From Paraburkholderia bannensis (GTDB lineage: Bacteria > Pseudomonadota > Gammaproteobacteria > Burkholderiales > Burkholderiaceae), in NCBI RefSeq assembly GCF_014200455.1, contig NZ_JACHBW010000033.1:1-49757 (forward strand): a DNA stretch of 49,757 nt, in the 5' to 3' direction. Of this stretch, positions 43,452 to 49,757 are shown piece by piece (position 1 is the stretch's first letter; each line of letters opens with the position of its first letter). A model generated the notes under the pieces. That model had not been told where the DNA came from. It saw only the letters and a list, made by a program, of their open reading frames with translations, and searched no databases. The position numbers were made by a program, and so were the translations under genes.

Positions 43452-44921
43452 CTAGCGCATCACGAACGGATCGCTGATCGGTTCGTCCGAGGTGCGCAGC
43501 CAGACCGATTTCGTGGTCGTGTATTCGAGCGCGGCGCTCATGCCGCCTTCGCGTCCGTGACCCGAGAGGCCAAAGCCGCCGAACGGCACCAGCGGCGAAA
43601 CCGCGCGATAGGTATTGATCCACACGATGCCGGAGCGCACGCGCTTCGAGACACGATGCGCACGCGTGAGGTTGGTCGTGAAGATGCCTGCTGCCAGGCC
43701 ATAAGCCGTGCTGTTGGCTTTTTCGATCGCTTCCTGCTCGGTGGAGAAGGTGTCCACGGAAAGCACCGGGCCGAACAGTTCGGTGGTGATGCTGTCCGCG
43801 TTTTCCACGCCGGTGCAGTCGATGATGGTTGGCGCAAAGTAAAAGCCGTCGCGATCGAGCGCCTTGCCGCCCGCGAGCACTTTCGCGCCCTGATTCACGG
43901 AGTTCGCCACGATCTTTTCGATGTGGCGAAGCTGGCGCTCCGTACACAGCGGGCCATATTCCGTGGCCAGATCGTCAGGTGCGCCCACCTGAATGCGCGA
44001 CACGCGTTCGACCAGCATCGAAAGAAACTGCTCTTTCACCGACGCTTCCACCAGCAGGCGCGAGCCCGCCACGCAGCTTTGACCGCTGGCCGCGAAAATA
44101 GCCGCAACCTGCGCATTCACCGCGCTCTGGATATCGGTATCGGCGAATACGATGAACGGCGATTTGCCGCCCAGTTCCAGCGAGACCCTGGCGAGGTTTT
44201 TCGATGTGTTCGCAACGATATGCCGCGCCGTTTCCGGGCCGCCCGTAAAGGCAACTTTATCGACATCGGGATGGCTGCTGAGCACCGCGCCGCATTCCGG
44301 CGCGAAACCGGTAATCACGTTCACGACGCCGGCAGGGAAGCCCGCTTCGTGAACCAGCCTCGCGAATTCGAGCAGCGGGCCGGGCGCTTCCTCGGAGGCC
44401 TTGAGGACCACCGTGCAACCGGCGGCCAGTGCCGGACCGACTTTCACCGCCGAAAGAAACAACTGGCTATTCCACGGCACGATCGCGGCCACCACGCCCA
44501 CGGGCTGACGTTCGAGCCACACCTGCATATCGGGCTTGTCGACCGGAATATGGCTGCCTTCGAGTTTGTCGGCGATACCCGCGTAGTAGCGGTAGTACTC
44601 GGCCACATAGGCGATCTGGCTCGACGTCTCGCGGATGATCTTGCCGGTATCGTGCGTTTCAATTTCAGCCAGACGCGGCGCAGCCTTTTCCACCAGATCG
44701 GCGAGCTTGTGCAGCAGCTTGCCGCGCGCCGATGCGGTGAGCCCCGCCCACGCAGGATCGTTCAAGGCGCGGCGGGCGGCGGCCACGGCGCGGTTGACCT
44801 CGCCGGTGCGGGCTTCGGGCATCTGCGCCCACACCTTGCCGGTGGCCGGATTGATGCTGCCGAAGCTGGCGGCGCCCGGCTCGAACTGCCCGTCGATATA
44901 CAGCTGGAACTGAACACTCAT
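43452..44921 (-). CDS. NAD(P)-dependent aldehyde dehydrogenase
   Basis: A 489-residue ALDH of the class that oxidises aldehydes to acids. The cofactor segment is IVPWNSQ (Asn151), the general base is Glu249 in SLELGGKSP, the nucleophile is Cys283 in GQSCVAGSR, and the C-terminal PFGGFGLSGHGREGG is conserved. It lies 12 bp after the LLM monooxygenase gene, and should oxidise a semialdehyde released after ring opening or chain hydrolysis. Its identity within the superfamily (HpaE-, GabD- or betaine-type) is not decided by sequence reading alone. Confidence 0.9.
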   Translation of the reverse strand: MSVQFQLYIDGQFEPGAASFGSINPATGKVWAQMPEARTGEVNRAVAAARRALNDPAWAGLTASARGKLLHKLADLVEKAAPRLAEIETHDTGKIIRETSSQIAYVAEYYRYYAGIADKLEGSHIPVDKPDMQVWLERQPVGVVAAIVPWNSQLFLSAVKVGPALAAGCTVVLKASEEAPGPLLEFARLVHEAGFPAGVVNVITGFAPECGAVLSSHPDVDKVAFTGGPETARHIVANTSKNLARVSLELGGKSPFIVFADTDIQSAVNAQVAAIFAASGQSCVAGSRLLVEASVKEQFLSMLVERVSRIQVGAPDDLATEYGPLCTERQLRHIEKIVANSVNQGAKVLAGGKALDRDGFYFAPTIIDCTGVENADSITTELFGPVLSVDTFSTEQEAIEKANSTAYGLAAGIFTTNLTRAHRVSKRVRSGIVWINTYRAVSPLVPFGGFGLSGHGREGGMSAALEYTTTKSVWLRTSDEPISDPFVMR

Positions 44922-44933
44922 GGAATCCGTCCC

Positions 44934-45971
44934 TTACCTGAACGCAGGCATCACGTCGTTGATCATGCGTTCGAGCGAGGCTTTCTTGCGCTCGAAGCTC
45001 ATGCCGGTGTCGATCCAGAAAGAATACTCGTCGAAGCCCAGCGCTTCGTAAGCCTTCAGACGGCCGATCACTTCTTCAGGTGTGCCGATCACATTGTTCT
45101 TGCGCATCGCCTGCGGCGTATAGAACGGATGGGCATCCATTTCTTCCTTCGTGAGCGGCTTGATCATGCCCTGGCTGACCGGACGCTCGTTCTTGAACCA
45201 CGCGCCGAAGTAGTTGTAGAACGCGTTCACTTCTTGCGCAGCCACCTGTGCATCGTCTTCGTTGCTGGCCACATAGGTGTGGCGCAGCAGCATGATCTGC
45301 GGGCGCGGCACGTCGCTGAACTTCTCGCAGGCGGCATTGAAGTGGCCCACCAGTTTTTCGACTTCTTCGTCGCCGAAATGCAGCGGGGTGACCTGCACGT
45401 TGCAGCCGTTCGAGACCGCGAATTCGTGGCTGTTCGGATCGCGCGCGGCCACCCAGATCGGCGGATGCGGCTGCTGCAGCGGTTGCGGCGCGGACGTCGT
45501 CGAGGGAAATTGCCAGAACTCGCCTTCGTGCGCGTAGTCGCCTTCCCAGAGCTTTTTCACGGCGGGAATCAGTTCGCGCATGCGCTGGCCCGCGCCCCAC
45601 GCGTCGAGGCCCGGCATCAGACGTTCATATTCGAACGAATAGGCGCCGCGCGCAATGCCCAGATCCAGACGGCCGCCCGTGATGATGTCGGTCATCGCGG
45701 CTTCGCCGGCGAGCTTGATCGGGTGCCAGAACGGCGCGATCACCGTGCCGGTGCCCAGACGCACGTTCTTCGTCTTGCTTGCGAGATCCACGAGGTTGAG
45801 GAAGGGATTCGGCGCGATCGTGAAGTTCATGCCGTGATGCTCGCCGGTCCAGACGGCATGCATGCCGCCACGATCCGCGATCTGGCACAGCTCGACCATT
45901 TCGTCATACAGCTGCTTTTGACTGGTCTGGTCGGAGACGCGCTCCATGTGAACGAAAAGCGAAAAACGCAT
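44934..45971 (-). CDS. LLM-class (luciferase-like) flavin-dependent monooxygenase
   Basis: A 345-residue TIM-barrel enzyme of the bacterial luciferase superfamily that uses reduced flavin supplied by a partner reductase. It shows MRFSLFVHMERV at strand 1, TGEHHGMNFTIAPNPF near the active site, VRLGTGTVIAPFWHPIKLAGE, and GGRLDLGIARGAY. It is 11 bp from the flavin reductase gene, so the two form a two-component monooxygenase. RutA and pyridine/pyrazine monooxygenases of this class open N-heterocycles, which would suit the NCS1 permease here, but the substrate is an inference. Confidence 0.9.
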   Translation of the reverse strand: MRFSLFVHMERVSDQTSQKQLYDEMVELCQIADRGGMHAVWTGEHHGMNFTIAPNPFLNLVDLASKTKNVRLGTGTVIAPFWHPIKLAGEAAMTDIITGGRLDLGIARGAYSFEYERLMPGLDAWGAGQRMRELIPAVKKLWEGDYAHEGEFWQFPSTTSAPQPLQQPHPPIWVAARDPNSHEFAVSNGCNVQVTPLHFGDEEVEKLVGHFNAACEKFSDVPRPQIMLLRHTYVASNEDDAQVAAQEVNAFYNYFGAWFKNERPVSQGMIKPLTKEEMDAHPFYTPQAMRKNNVIGTPEEVIGRLKAYEALGFDEYSFWIDTGMSFERKKASLERMINDVMPAFR

Positions 45972-45982
45972 GGTGGGACCTT

Positions 45983-46930
45983 TCAGGAAAGAAGCGGGCG
46001 GACCGTGCCGTTGCTGTGGTCGCCGTAGTACATACCGTAGCTCTTGAGCTGGCTCTCCTTGCGATAGCGCTGCAGCATGCTGGCCGTTGCGCTGTCCTGG
46101 AACTGATCCGGCTCGATCTCGTCGAGGCTCACGAAATCTCCCGACACCGCCGCTTCATCGGGCGCGCTGCAGAGGAAAGAGATGTACTGGTAATGGGTTT
46201 CGGTGTTGTTATAAGCCGAATAAATAAAGCTTGCAGAGGCATCGGGCTGATATTTGTCGAACAGTTCGGCGAGCGCCTTGTCCGCGCCTTCCTTGCCGAT
46301 TTCTTTCGACGGCAGGCCCCATTTGTTATCGGCGGTGCGGGTCAGCAGGACCTTGTCGTCGCGCGCGATGATGGCGCTGACGATCACCTTCGGCCCGGCG
46401 ATCACTTCGGCCGACACCTTGGCCGGCGTGAAATAGCCGCCGCGGTAGTAGCCCAGGCCCGCGAAGCCCGCTGAATGGAACGCCTCGACCTTGCCGACCA
46501 GCAGGGCGTGGTCGCCCGCATCGATCACGGCGTGCGTGGTGCAGTCGAACCACGCGCTCACATCGGCGAGCAGCGGGTTGTCATTCGTGCTCAGATTCCA
46601 GTTCACGTTGGCGAAACGGTCTTCGCTGGGACGGGCGAAGGTGTTGGACAGATCCTTTTGTCCTTCCGCGAGGATATTGATCGCGAAGTGGCGCGTGCTC
46701 GAAAACGTCTGATAGTTGCTCGAAGTCTTCGCAATGCTCACCAGCAGCAGGGCGGGATCAAGCGACACCGACGAGAACGAATTCGCGGTAAAGCCGAGCG
46801 GCTGGCCATCGTCGCGCGAGGTGGTCACGATGGTCACGCCGGTCATGAAGGCGCCGAATGCGTCGCGAAGTTCTCGCGTATTGATCGGAGCAAGCACGGG
46901 TGCGGTCGTGGGAACGGTCTCTTGGCTCAT
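45983..46930 (-). CDS. Flavin reductase fused to a degenerate Nudix-like domain
   Basis: A 315-residue two-domain protein. Residues 17-170 are an FMN reductase of the HpaC/RutF type (FGAFMTGVTIVTTSRDDGQPLG, then TANSFSSVSLDPALLLVSI). Residues about 180-300 resemble a Nudix fold: VIVSAIIARDDKVLLTRT and WGLPSKEIG, but the Nudix box is broken, with the usual REUxEExG replaced by AELFDKY, so the metal-binding glutamates are missing. The second domain may bind a nucleotide or flavin, or dock the monooxygenase. It is 1 bp from the alpha/beta hydrolase gene. Plain flavin reductases are about 170-190 residues, so this is a true fusion or extension. Confidence 0.82.
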   Translation of the reverse strand: MSQETVPTTAPVLAPINTRELRDAFGAFMTGVTIVTTSRDDGQPLGFTANSFSSVSLDPALLLVSIAKTSSNYQTFSSTRHFAINILAEGQKDLSNTFARPSEDRFANVNWNLSTNDNPLLADVSAWFDCTTHAVIDAGDHALLVGKVEAFHSAGFAGLGYYRGGYFTPAKVSAEVIAGPKVIVSAIIARDDKVLLTRTADNKWGLPSKEIGKEGADKALAELFDKYQPDASASFIYSAYNNTETHYQYISFLCSAPDEAAVSGDFVSLDEIEPDQFQDSATASMLQRYRKESQLKSYGMYYGDHSNGTVRPLLS

Positions 46931-46931
46931 A

Positions 46932-47786
46932 TCAGACTTCCGACTTCAAGGGTTCAACCGGCGCTTCGGTCTGTGCTTCGATGTGCGCTTCGATCTGCGT
47001 TGCAACCGCCAACCAGTCGCGCAAGGCGCGATTGACGGCTTCCGGCGCGGTCAGGTTCACCATGTGGCGCTCGTCTTCGATCACCACGGCGCGGCCATTG
47101 TGCGCGGCGGCGGCCATCTGGTTCGCCATCTCGGGCGTGGAGTTCGGATCGTCCGAGCCGGTCAGCACGAGCGCCGGGCAGGCGATGTCGTGCCAGCCGT
47201 CGGCGTAGACTTCGTCGCCCTTCGCGAAAGCCGTATACGCCGTGGCGTAGCCCGCGAGATCGACCGACTTCAGCCACGATTCCACCTTATGCGCGGCGAT
47301 CTGCTGCGCTTCTTCGGCGTTGAACCAGCGCTTGAGCGGCGTTTGCACGTCGATGGTGCCGGAGCGCAGTTCGGCGGCGCGCCGCAACACGGCTTCGCGC
47401 GCCTCGGGCGTGCGGCGATACACGCCGTTCAGGACTGCCACGCGTTTGACCAGATCTGGCCGCGTGACGGCCACGCCTGCGGCGATCAGCGAACCCATCG
47501 AGTGGCCCGCCAGATTCACGGGACCGGCGTGCAGCGCCTCGATAAAAGCAATCGCCCACGCCACGAACTGCTGGAGACCCGCACCGGCGGCGAGCGGGGC
47601 GCTCTGGCCGTGGCCCGGCATATCGACTGCAATCACGCGGAAATCGCGCGACAGGTCGTCGATCTGCGGATACCACGCATGCGCCTGCATGCCTACGCCG
47701 TGAATCAGGACGAGCGGCTCGCCACTACCTTGTTCGAGGTAGTGCGCGACGCGCTTATCGGACAGCTGCAGGGTTCTTGACGTCAT
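46932..47786 (-). CDS. Alpha/beta-hydrolase
   Basis: A 284-residue serine hydrolase of the alpha/beta fold. The oxyanion-hole HG is at residues 29-30 (LVLIHGVGM), the nucleophile Ser96 is in the elbow GHSMGS, the acid is probably in LTGSDDP, and the catalytic His is in DERHMVNL. ATG 47786 was chosen because the fold begins there; it overlaps the end of the AA_synth gene by 32 bp. It should hydrolyse an ester, amide or carbamate-like product of the monooxygenase, as RutD is thought to do in pyrimidine use. Confidence 0.87.
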   Translation of the reverse strand: MTSRTLQLSDKRVAHYLEQGSGEPLVLIHGVGMQAHAWYPQIDDLSRDFRVIAVDMPGHGQSAPLAAGAGLQQFVAWAIAFIEALHAGPVNLAGHSMGSLIAAGVAVTRPDLVKRVAVLNGVYRRTPEAREAVLRRAAELRSGTIDVQTPLKRWFNAEEAQQIAAHKVESWLKSVDLAGYATAYTAFAKGDEVYADGWHDIACPALVLTGSDDPNSTPEMANQMAAAAHNGRAVVIEDERHMVNLTAPEAVNRALRDWLAVATQIEAHIEAQTEAPVEPLKSEV

Positions 47787-48357
47787 TTCCGAGCTCTGCG
47801 AGGTCTTGGTAGCGATCGCCGATGCGGTGATGCGGACGGCCACCCGTTGCGCCGCCGATGGCGATGACGATTTCATCGGCTGCGGGCGCATCGGGGATGG
47901 CGAATTGCAGCGTCAGGTAGTGCGAGCGACGGCCTTCGTCGTTCTTGTCCATCATCGGAATGAGCAGCGGCGCATTGGCCGGGCCGCGCGTGTTGTTGAA
48001 CGCCAGATACGACTTCGCGCCCACCGCCGAACGGTACTTATTGCCGAAATGCAGCGTGTGGATCAGCGCCGATGCGTGTTCCAGTTCGCCGTCCAGACCG
48101 ACGATCGCGCTCTTGCCGAACGCTTCCACCGCTTCGCCCGAACCGGCTTCATCGATGATCAGTTTGGTCAGATGGGCGCTCAACTGCGGCGCGAGTTCGC
48201 GGATTTCCGGCGAGAGGTCCTCCACATAGCCACGGCCCGCCCACGGGTTTTTGATGACGGCAACCGCGCCAATCAGCTTCAGCGGCTTGGCGGCGTCCTT
48301 GTCGCCGTCGACGAAGACGGTTTCGACATGGAGGATGGACTTGCGAATCAGGCTCAT
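47755..48357 (-). CDS. AA_synth (DUF1185) family protein
   Basis: A 200-residue protein of the 'amino acid synthesis' family (Pfam AA_synth), whose biochemical role is not established. Conserved-looking parts are VETVFVDGDKDAAKPLKLIGAVAVIKNPWAGR, GSGEAVEAFGKSAIVGLDGE with EHASALIH, and TLQFAIPDAPAADEIVIAIGG. No signal peptide or membrane segment is seen. It is the first gene of the operon transcribed away from the GntR regulator, whose tandem palindromes lie 40-60 bp upstream. Its leading place suggests a metabolic or enzyme role in the same pathway. Confidence 0.83.
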   Translation of the reverse strand: MSLIRKSILHVETVFVDGDKDAAKPLKLIGAVAVIKNPWAGRGYVEDLSPEIRELAPQLSAHLTKLIIDEAGSGEAVEAFGKSAIVGLDGELEHASALIHTLHFGNKYRSAVGAKSYLAFNNTRGPANAPLLIPMMDKNDEGRRSHYLTLQFAIPDAPAADEIVIAIGGATGGRPHHRIGDRYQDLAELGNDVKNPAAVR

Positions 48358-48395
48358 GGCGCATTCCTTGGGTGCGTTGATTGTGGTTGATAGTT

Positions 48396-48420
48396 TGGTA
48401 TACCATAGTACGGCATGCCA
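48396..48420. promoter_or_regulatory. Two adjacent palindromes, probable GntR operators
   Basis: TGGTATACCA (48396-48405) is a perfect palindrome and CGGCATGCCA (48411-48420) is a related near-palindrome; centres are 15 bp apart. They fill the 62-bp divergent gap between the AA_synth operon and the GntR gene. The first overlaps a -10-like TATACC whose TTGATT -35 (48378-48383) is 16 bp upstream, so binding would shut off both directions. Confidence 0.7.
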
Positions 48421-49115
48421 TGAGTGTTAACCCTGAAATGAATCTGACTATTGAAAATCCGCCGGTGACGCTGCGCGAACTGTCCTTGAACAAGCTGCGA
48501 AATGCGATCATCAGCGGCTATTTCCCGGCGGGAAAGCGGTTGGTCGAACGCAGCCTGTGTGAAGAGATGGGCGTGAGCCGATCGGTCGTGCGCGAGGTGA
48601 TGCGCTATCTGGAGGCGGAAGGCCTCGTCGAAACCGTCACGGGCAAGGGGCCGACCGTATCGACGTTGAGTTGGGACGTGGCCGCGCAGATCTATCAGAT
48701 CCGCATGGTGCTGGAGCAGGGCGCGGTGGCGTCCTGCACGCAGAATCTGACGCCGGAGACCGCGCTTGAGCTCCAGGCCCTGCTGGCTGAATTCAAGGCG
48801 GCGTTCAGCGGCGACGACGTGAATGCGATCGTCAATCTGTCGTCGAAGCTGTATGAGAAGATTTTTGCGGTCGCGGGGCAGAGCGTCGCGTGGGAAGTCG
48901 TGCAGCGGCTCAATGGCCGTATCAGCCGTCTGCGCGCCATGACGATGAAATCGACCCGACGTAGTGAAACCGGATACCAGCGTATCGATAAAATCTGTCG
49001 CGCGATTTGCGAACAGCGCGATCCGGAGCTGGCGAAACTGGCCGTGCATGCACATATCAGCGAAGCGGCCGCCATTGCACAACGCATTCTTGAGAACGAA
49101 AAGGAGAAATCATGA
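48420..49115 (+). CDS. GntR-family regulator, FadR/FCD subfamily
   Basis: A 231-residue regulator. The winged HTH is in the first third (LRELSLNKLRNAIISGYFPAGKRL, then EEMGVSRSVVREVMRYLEAEGLVE), followed by the all-helical FCD effector domain with the metal-ligand pattern beginning IYQIRMVLEQGAVAS and the later HAHISEA His. I give ATG 48420 (MSVNPEM); ATG 48438 is equally possible and would keep the operator out of the coding sequence. It is divergent from the catabolic operon and its stop overlaps the DUF1330 start (ATGA). FCD regulators usually release DNA upon binding a pathway carboxylate. Confidence 0.88.
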   Translation: MSVNPEMNLTIENPPVTLRELSLNKLRNAIISGYFPAGKRLVERSLCEEMGVSRSVVREVMRYLEAEGLVETVTGKGPTVSTLSWDVAAQIYQIRMVLEQGAVASCTQNLTPETALELQALLAEFKAAFSGDDVNAIVNLSSKLYEKIFAVAGQSVAWEVVQRLNGRISRLRAMTMKSTRRSETGYQRIDKICRAICEQRDPELAKLAVHAHISEAAAIAQRILENEKEKS

Positions 49116-49402
49116 CGGCATACTGGATCGCTCACGTGACGGTGCTCGACGCCGACAAGTACAAGGGCTATACGGACGCCGCGCCGGAGGCTTTCAAGAA
49201 GTACGGCGCGGTATTTCTGGCGCGCGGCGGCGCGTATGAGGTGCTGGAAGGCGCAGCGTTCCAGCGCCATGTCGTGATCCAGTTCAAGGACATGGAGACC
49301 GCGCTGGCCTGCTATCACTCGCCCGAATATCAGGCGGCCAGGGCGAAGCGCGAAGGGTATAGCACCGCCCAGATTACGATTGTCGAAGGTTTGCCGGGCT
49401 GA
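49112..49402 (+). CDS. DUF1330 domain protein
   Basis: A 96-residue dimeric alpha+beta-barrel (ferredoxin-like) protein of the DUF1330 family: MTAYWIAHVTVLDADKYKGY, FLARGGAYEVLEG, and VVIQFKDMETALACYHSPEYQ. Its biochemical function is unknown; relatives sit in degradation operons and may be small isomerases or binding proteins. ATG 49112 overlaps the GntR stop codon, so it is coupled to the regulator rather than to the divergent operon. Confidence 0.88.
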   Translation: MTAYWIAHVTVLDADKYKGYTDAAPEAFKKYGAVFLARGGAYEVLEGAAFQRHVVIQFKDMETALACYHSPEYQAARAKREGYSTAQITIVEGLPG

Positions 49403-49422
49403 TCGACTGGCTGAAGTGAAAA

Positions 49423-49445
49423 CGCGGGGATGCAATGTCCCCGCG
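49423..49445 (+). terminator. Hairpin after the GntR-DUF1330 unit
   Basis: CGCGGGGA (49423-49430) pairs perfectly with TCCCCGCG (49438-49445) around a 7-nt loop, 20 bp past the DUF1330 stop. There is no T-run behind it, so the terminator call is moderate. Confidence 0.55.
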
Positions 49446-49500
49446 CGTTGGTTCCGCTACGCCCCGCCATAGACATTCCCCCGCCGCGAATCGTCAATGA

Positions 49501-49517
49501 TATCCATCTAATGGATA
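49501..49517. promoter_or_regulatory. CatR-type LysR operator of catB
   Basis: TATCCAT-CTA-ATGGATA is a perfect 17-bp palindrome with an inner T-N11-A. Its centre is about 66 bp before the predicted transcription start, the position of LysR recognition sites. The following AT-rich stretch to 49538 could be the activation site. Confidence 0.8.
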
Positions 49518-49539
49518 ATACCTCGCATATATGATTGAT

Positions 49540-49568
49540 TTGACAGATGCGAGAGCCATCGCTAATTT
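49540..49568 (+). promoter_or_regulatory. Sigma-70 promoter of catB
   Basis: TTGACA (49540-49545) and TAATTT (49563-49568) are separated by 17 bp. The predicted start near 49575 leaves a leader of about 70 nt before the catB ATG. It is the best promoter match in the window. Confidence 0.78.
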
Positions 49569-49644
49569 GTCATGCCGAGACGTTATGCATTCCCATCGAC
49601 CGCTAGTTTCCCACTCGATGGAAGCGATCTAGTTTGCAATCCAA

Positions 49645-49757
49645 ATGAATACAACAAAAATCGAACGCATCGAAACCCGCCTCGTCGATCTGCCGACGAT
49701 TCGCCCGCACAAGCTCTCCGTGGCGACGATGTACGGCCAGACGCTGATGCTGGTGAA
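49645..49757 (+). CDS. catB: Muconate cycloisomerase CatB, N-terminal fragment
   Basis: Only the first 37 codons are inside the window. They read IERIETRLVDLPTIRPHKLS and then VATMYGQTLMLV, matching the start of catechol-branch muconate cycloisomerases, which lactonise cis,cis-muconate to muconolactone in the beta-ketoadipate pathway. The upstream promoter and LysR-type operator fit CatR control, but no catR gene lies upstream here; it may lie downstream, beyond the window. The catalytic domain is outside the window. Confidence 0.85.
   Translation, partial: MNTTKIERIETRLVDLPTIRPHKLSVATMYGQTLMLV

Noticed and set aside
42076..43455. A 459-codon plus-strand frame over the NCS1 permease gene
   Set aside because: Antisense to a clear membrane transporter; charged, repeat-free, no recognisable fold.
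43557..46028. An 823-codon open frame on the plus strand across the aldehyde dehydrogenase and monooxygenase genes
   Set aside because: It is antisense to well-recognised genes, is rich in Arg/His/Ala as expected of the complement of GC-rich codons, and has no domain character.
41929..49402. Calling the GntR island the Rut pyrimidine pathway
   Set aside because: It has LLM, reductase, hydrolase and permease types in common with Rut, but no RutB isochorismatase-like or RutC protein, an NCS1 rather than NCS2 permease, and extra AA_synth and DUF1330 genes.

Overview
The window is about 49.8 kb of GC-rich, densely coding DNA from a Gram-negative bacterium. It looks like a Burkholderiaceae accessory replicon (Paraburkholderia, Burkholderia or Caballeronia). 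The reasons are the C-terminus of a type VI secretion TssM, OmpC-type Burkholderia porins, many LysR regulators with divergent targets, IclR, GntR and NCS1 catabolic clusters, and a catB gene at the right edge. I saw no rRNA, tRNA, CRISPR array, phage, transposase or insertion sequence. No 16S or marker gene is present, so the genus is an inference.

Layout. 1-1137 is the end of tssM. 1716-3329 is a LysR-GST pair, divergent from an SDR dehydrogenase (3523) across a perfect 13-bp-arm inverted repeat. 4370-8003 holds an exported beta-propeller, an unusual AroE homolog and an MHS-type MFS permease, closed by a good terminator. 8173-8620 is a decayed porin gene. 8770-21092 is a catabolic island: an IclR regulator, an APH-fold kinase, an ACAD10/11-type acyl-CoA dehydrogenase, an acyl-CoA ligase, a complete Liv-type ABC importer on the opposite strand, an SDR and a porin. 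A near-identical 18-bp element lies upstream of both main operons of the island.

21639-27624 carries a LysR/DHA2 efflux pair and a tartrate/D-malate dehydrogenase module (LysR, dehydrogenase, MFS). 27751-34279 holds an orphan MEDS-domain histidine kinase, a GNAT, polyphosphate glucokinase plus glucose-6-phosphate dehydrogenase (glucose entry to 6-phosphoglucono-lactone), a YWTD/SMP-30-like propeller and a GST. 34346-38831 is a second LysR-enzyme-MFS module built on a LeuC/LeuD-type hydro-lyase. 38902-41822 contains an LRR-protein kinase fusion, an exported methyltransferase-like lipoprotein and a GNAT.

41929-49402 is a second catabolic island controlled by a GntR-family regulator: NCS1 permease, aldehyde dehydrogenase, luciferase-like flavin monooxygenase, flavin reductase fused to a degenerate Nudix-like domain, alpha/beta hydrolase, AA_synth (DUF1185) protein and DUF1330 protein. 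The tight head-to-tail packing suggests one pathway, probably oxygen-dependent breakdown of a nitrogen-containing ring or similar compound; its substrate is not evident. The window ends in the first codons of catB, whose promoter and LysR (CatR-type) operator are clearly visible.

The two strongest candidates for an undescribed system are the IclR island (kinase plus ACAD chemistry reminiscent of 4-hydroxyacyl-CoA catabolism, but with ABC uptake and no LvaB) and the GntR island (two-component flavin monooxygenase with an odd reductase fusion).
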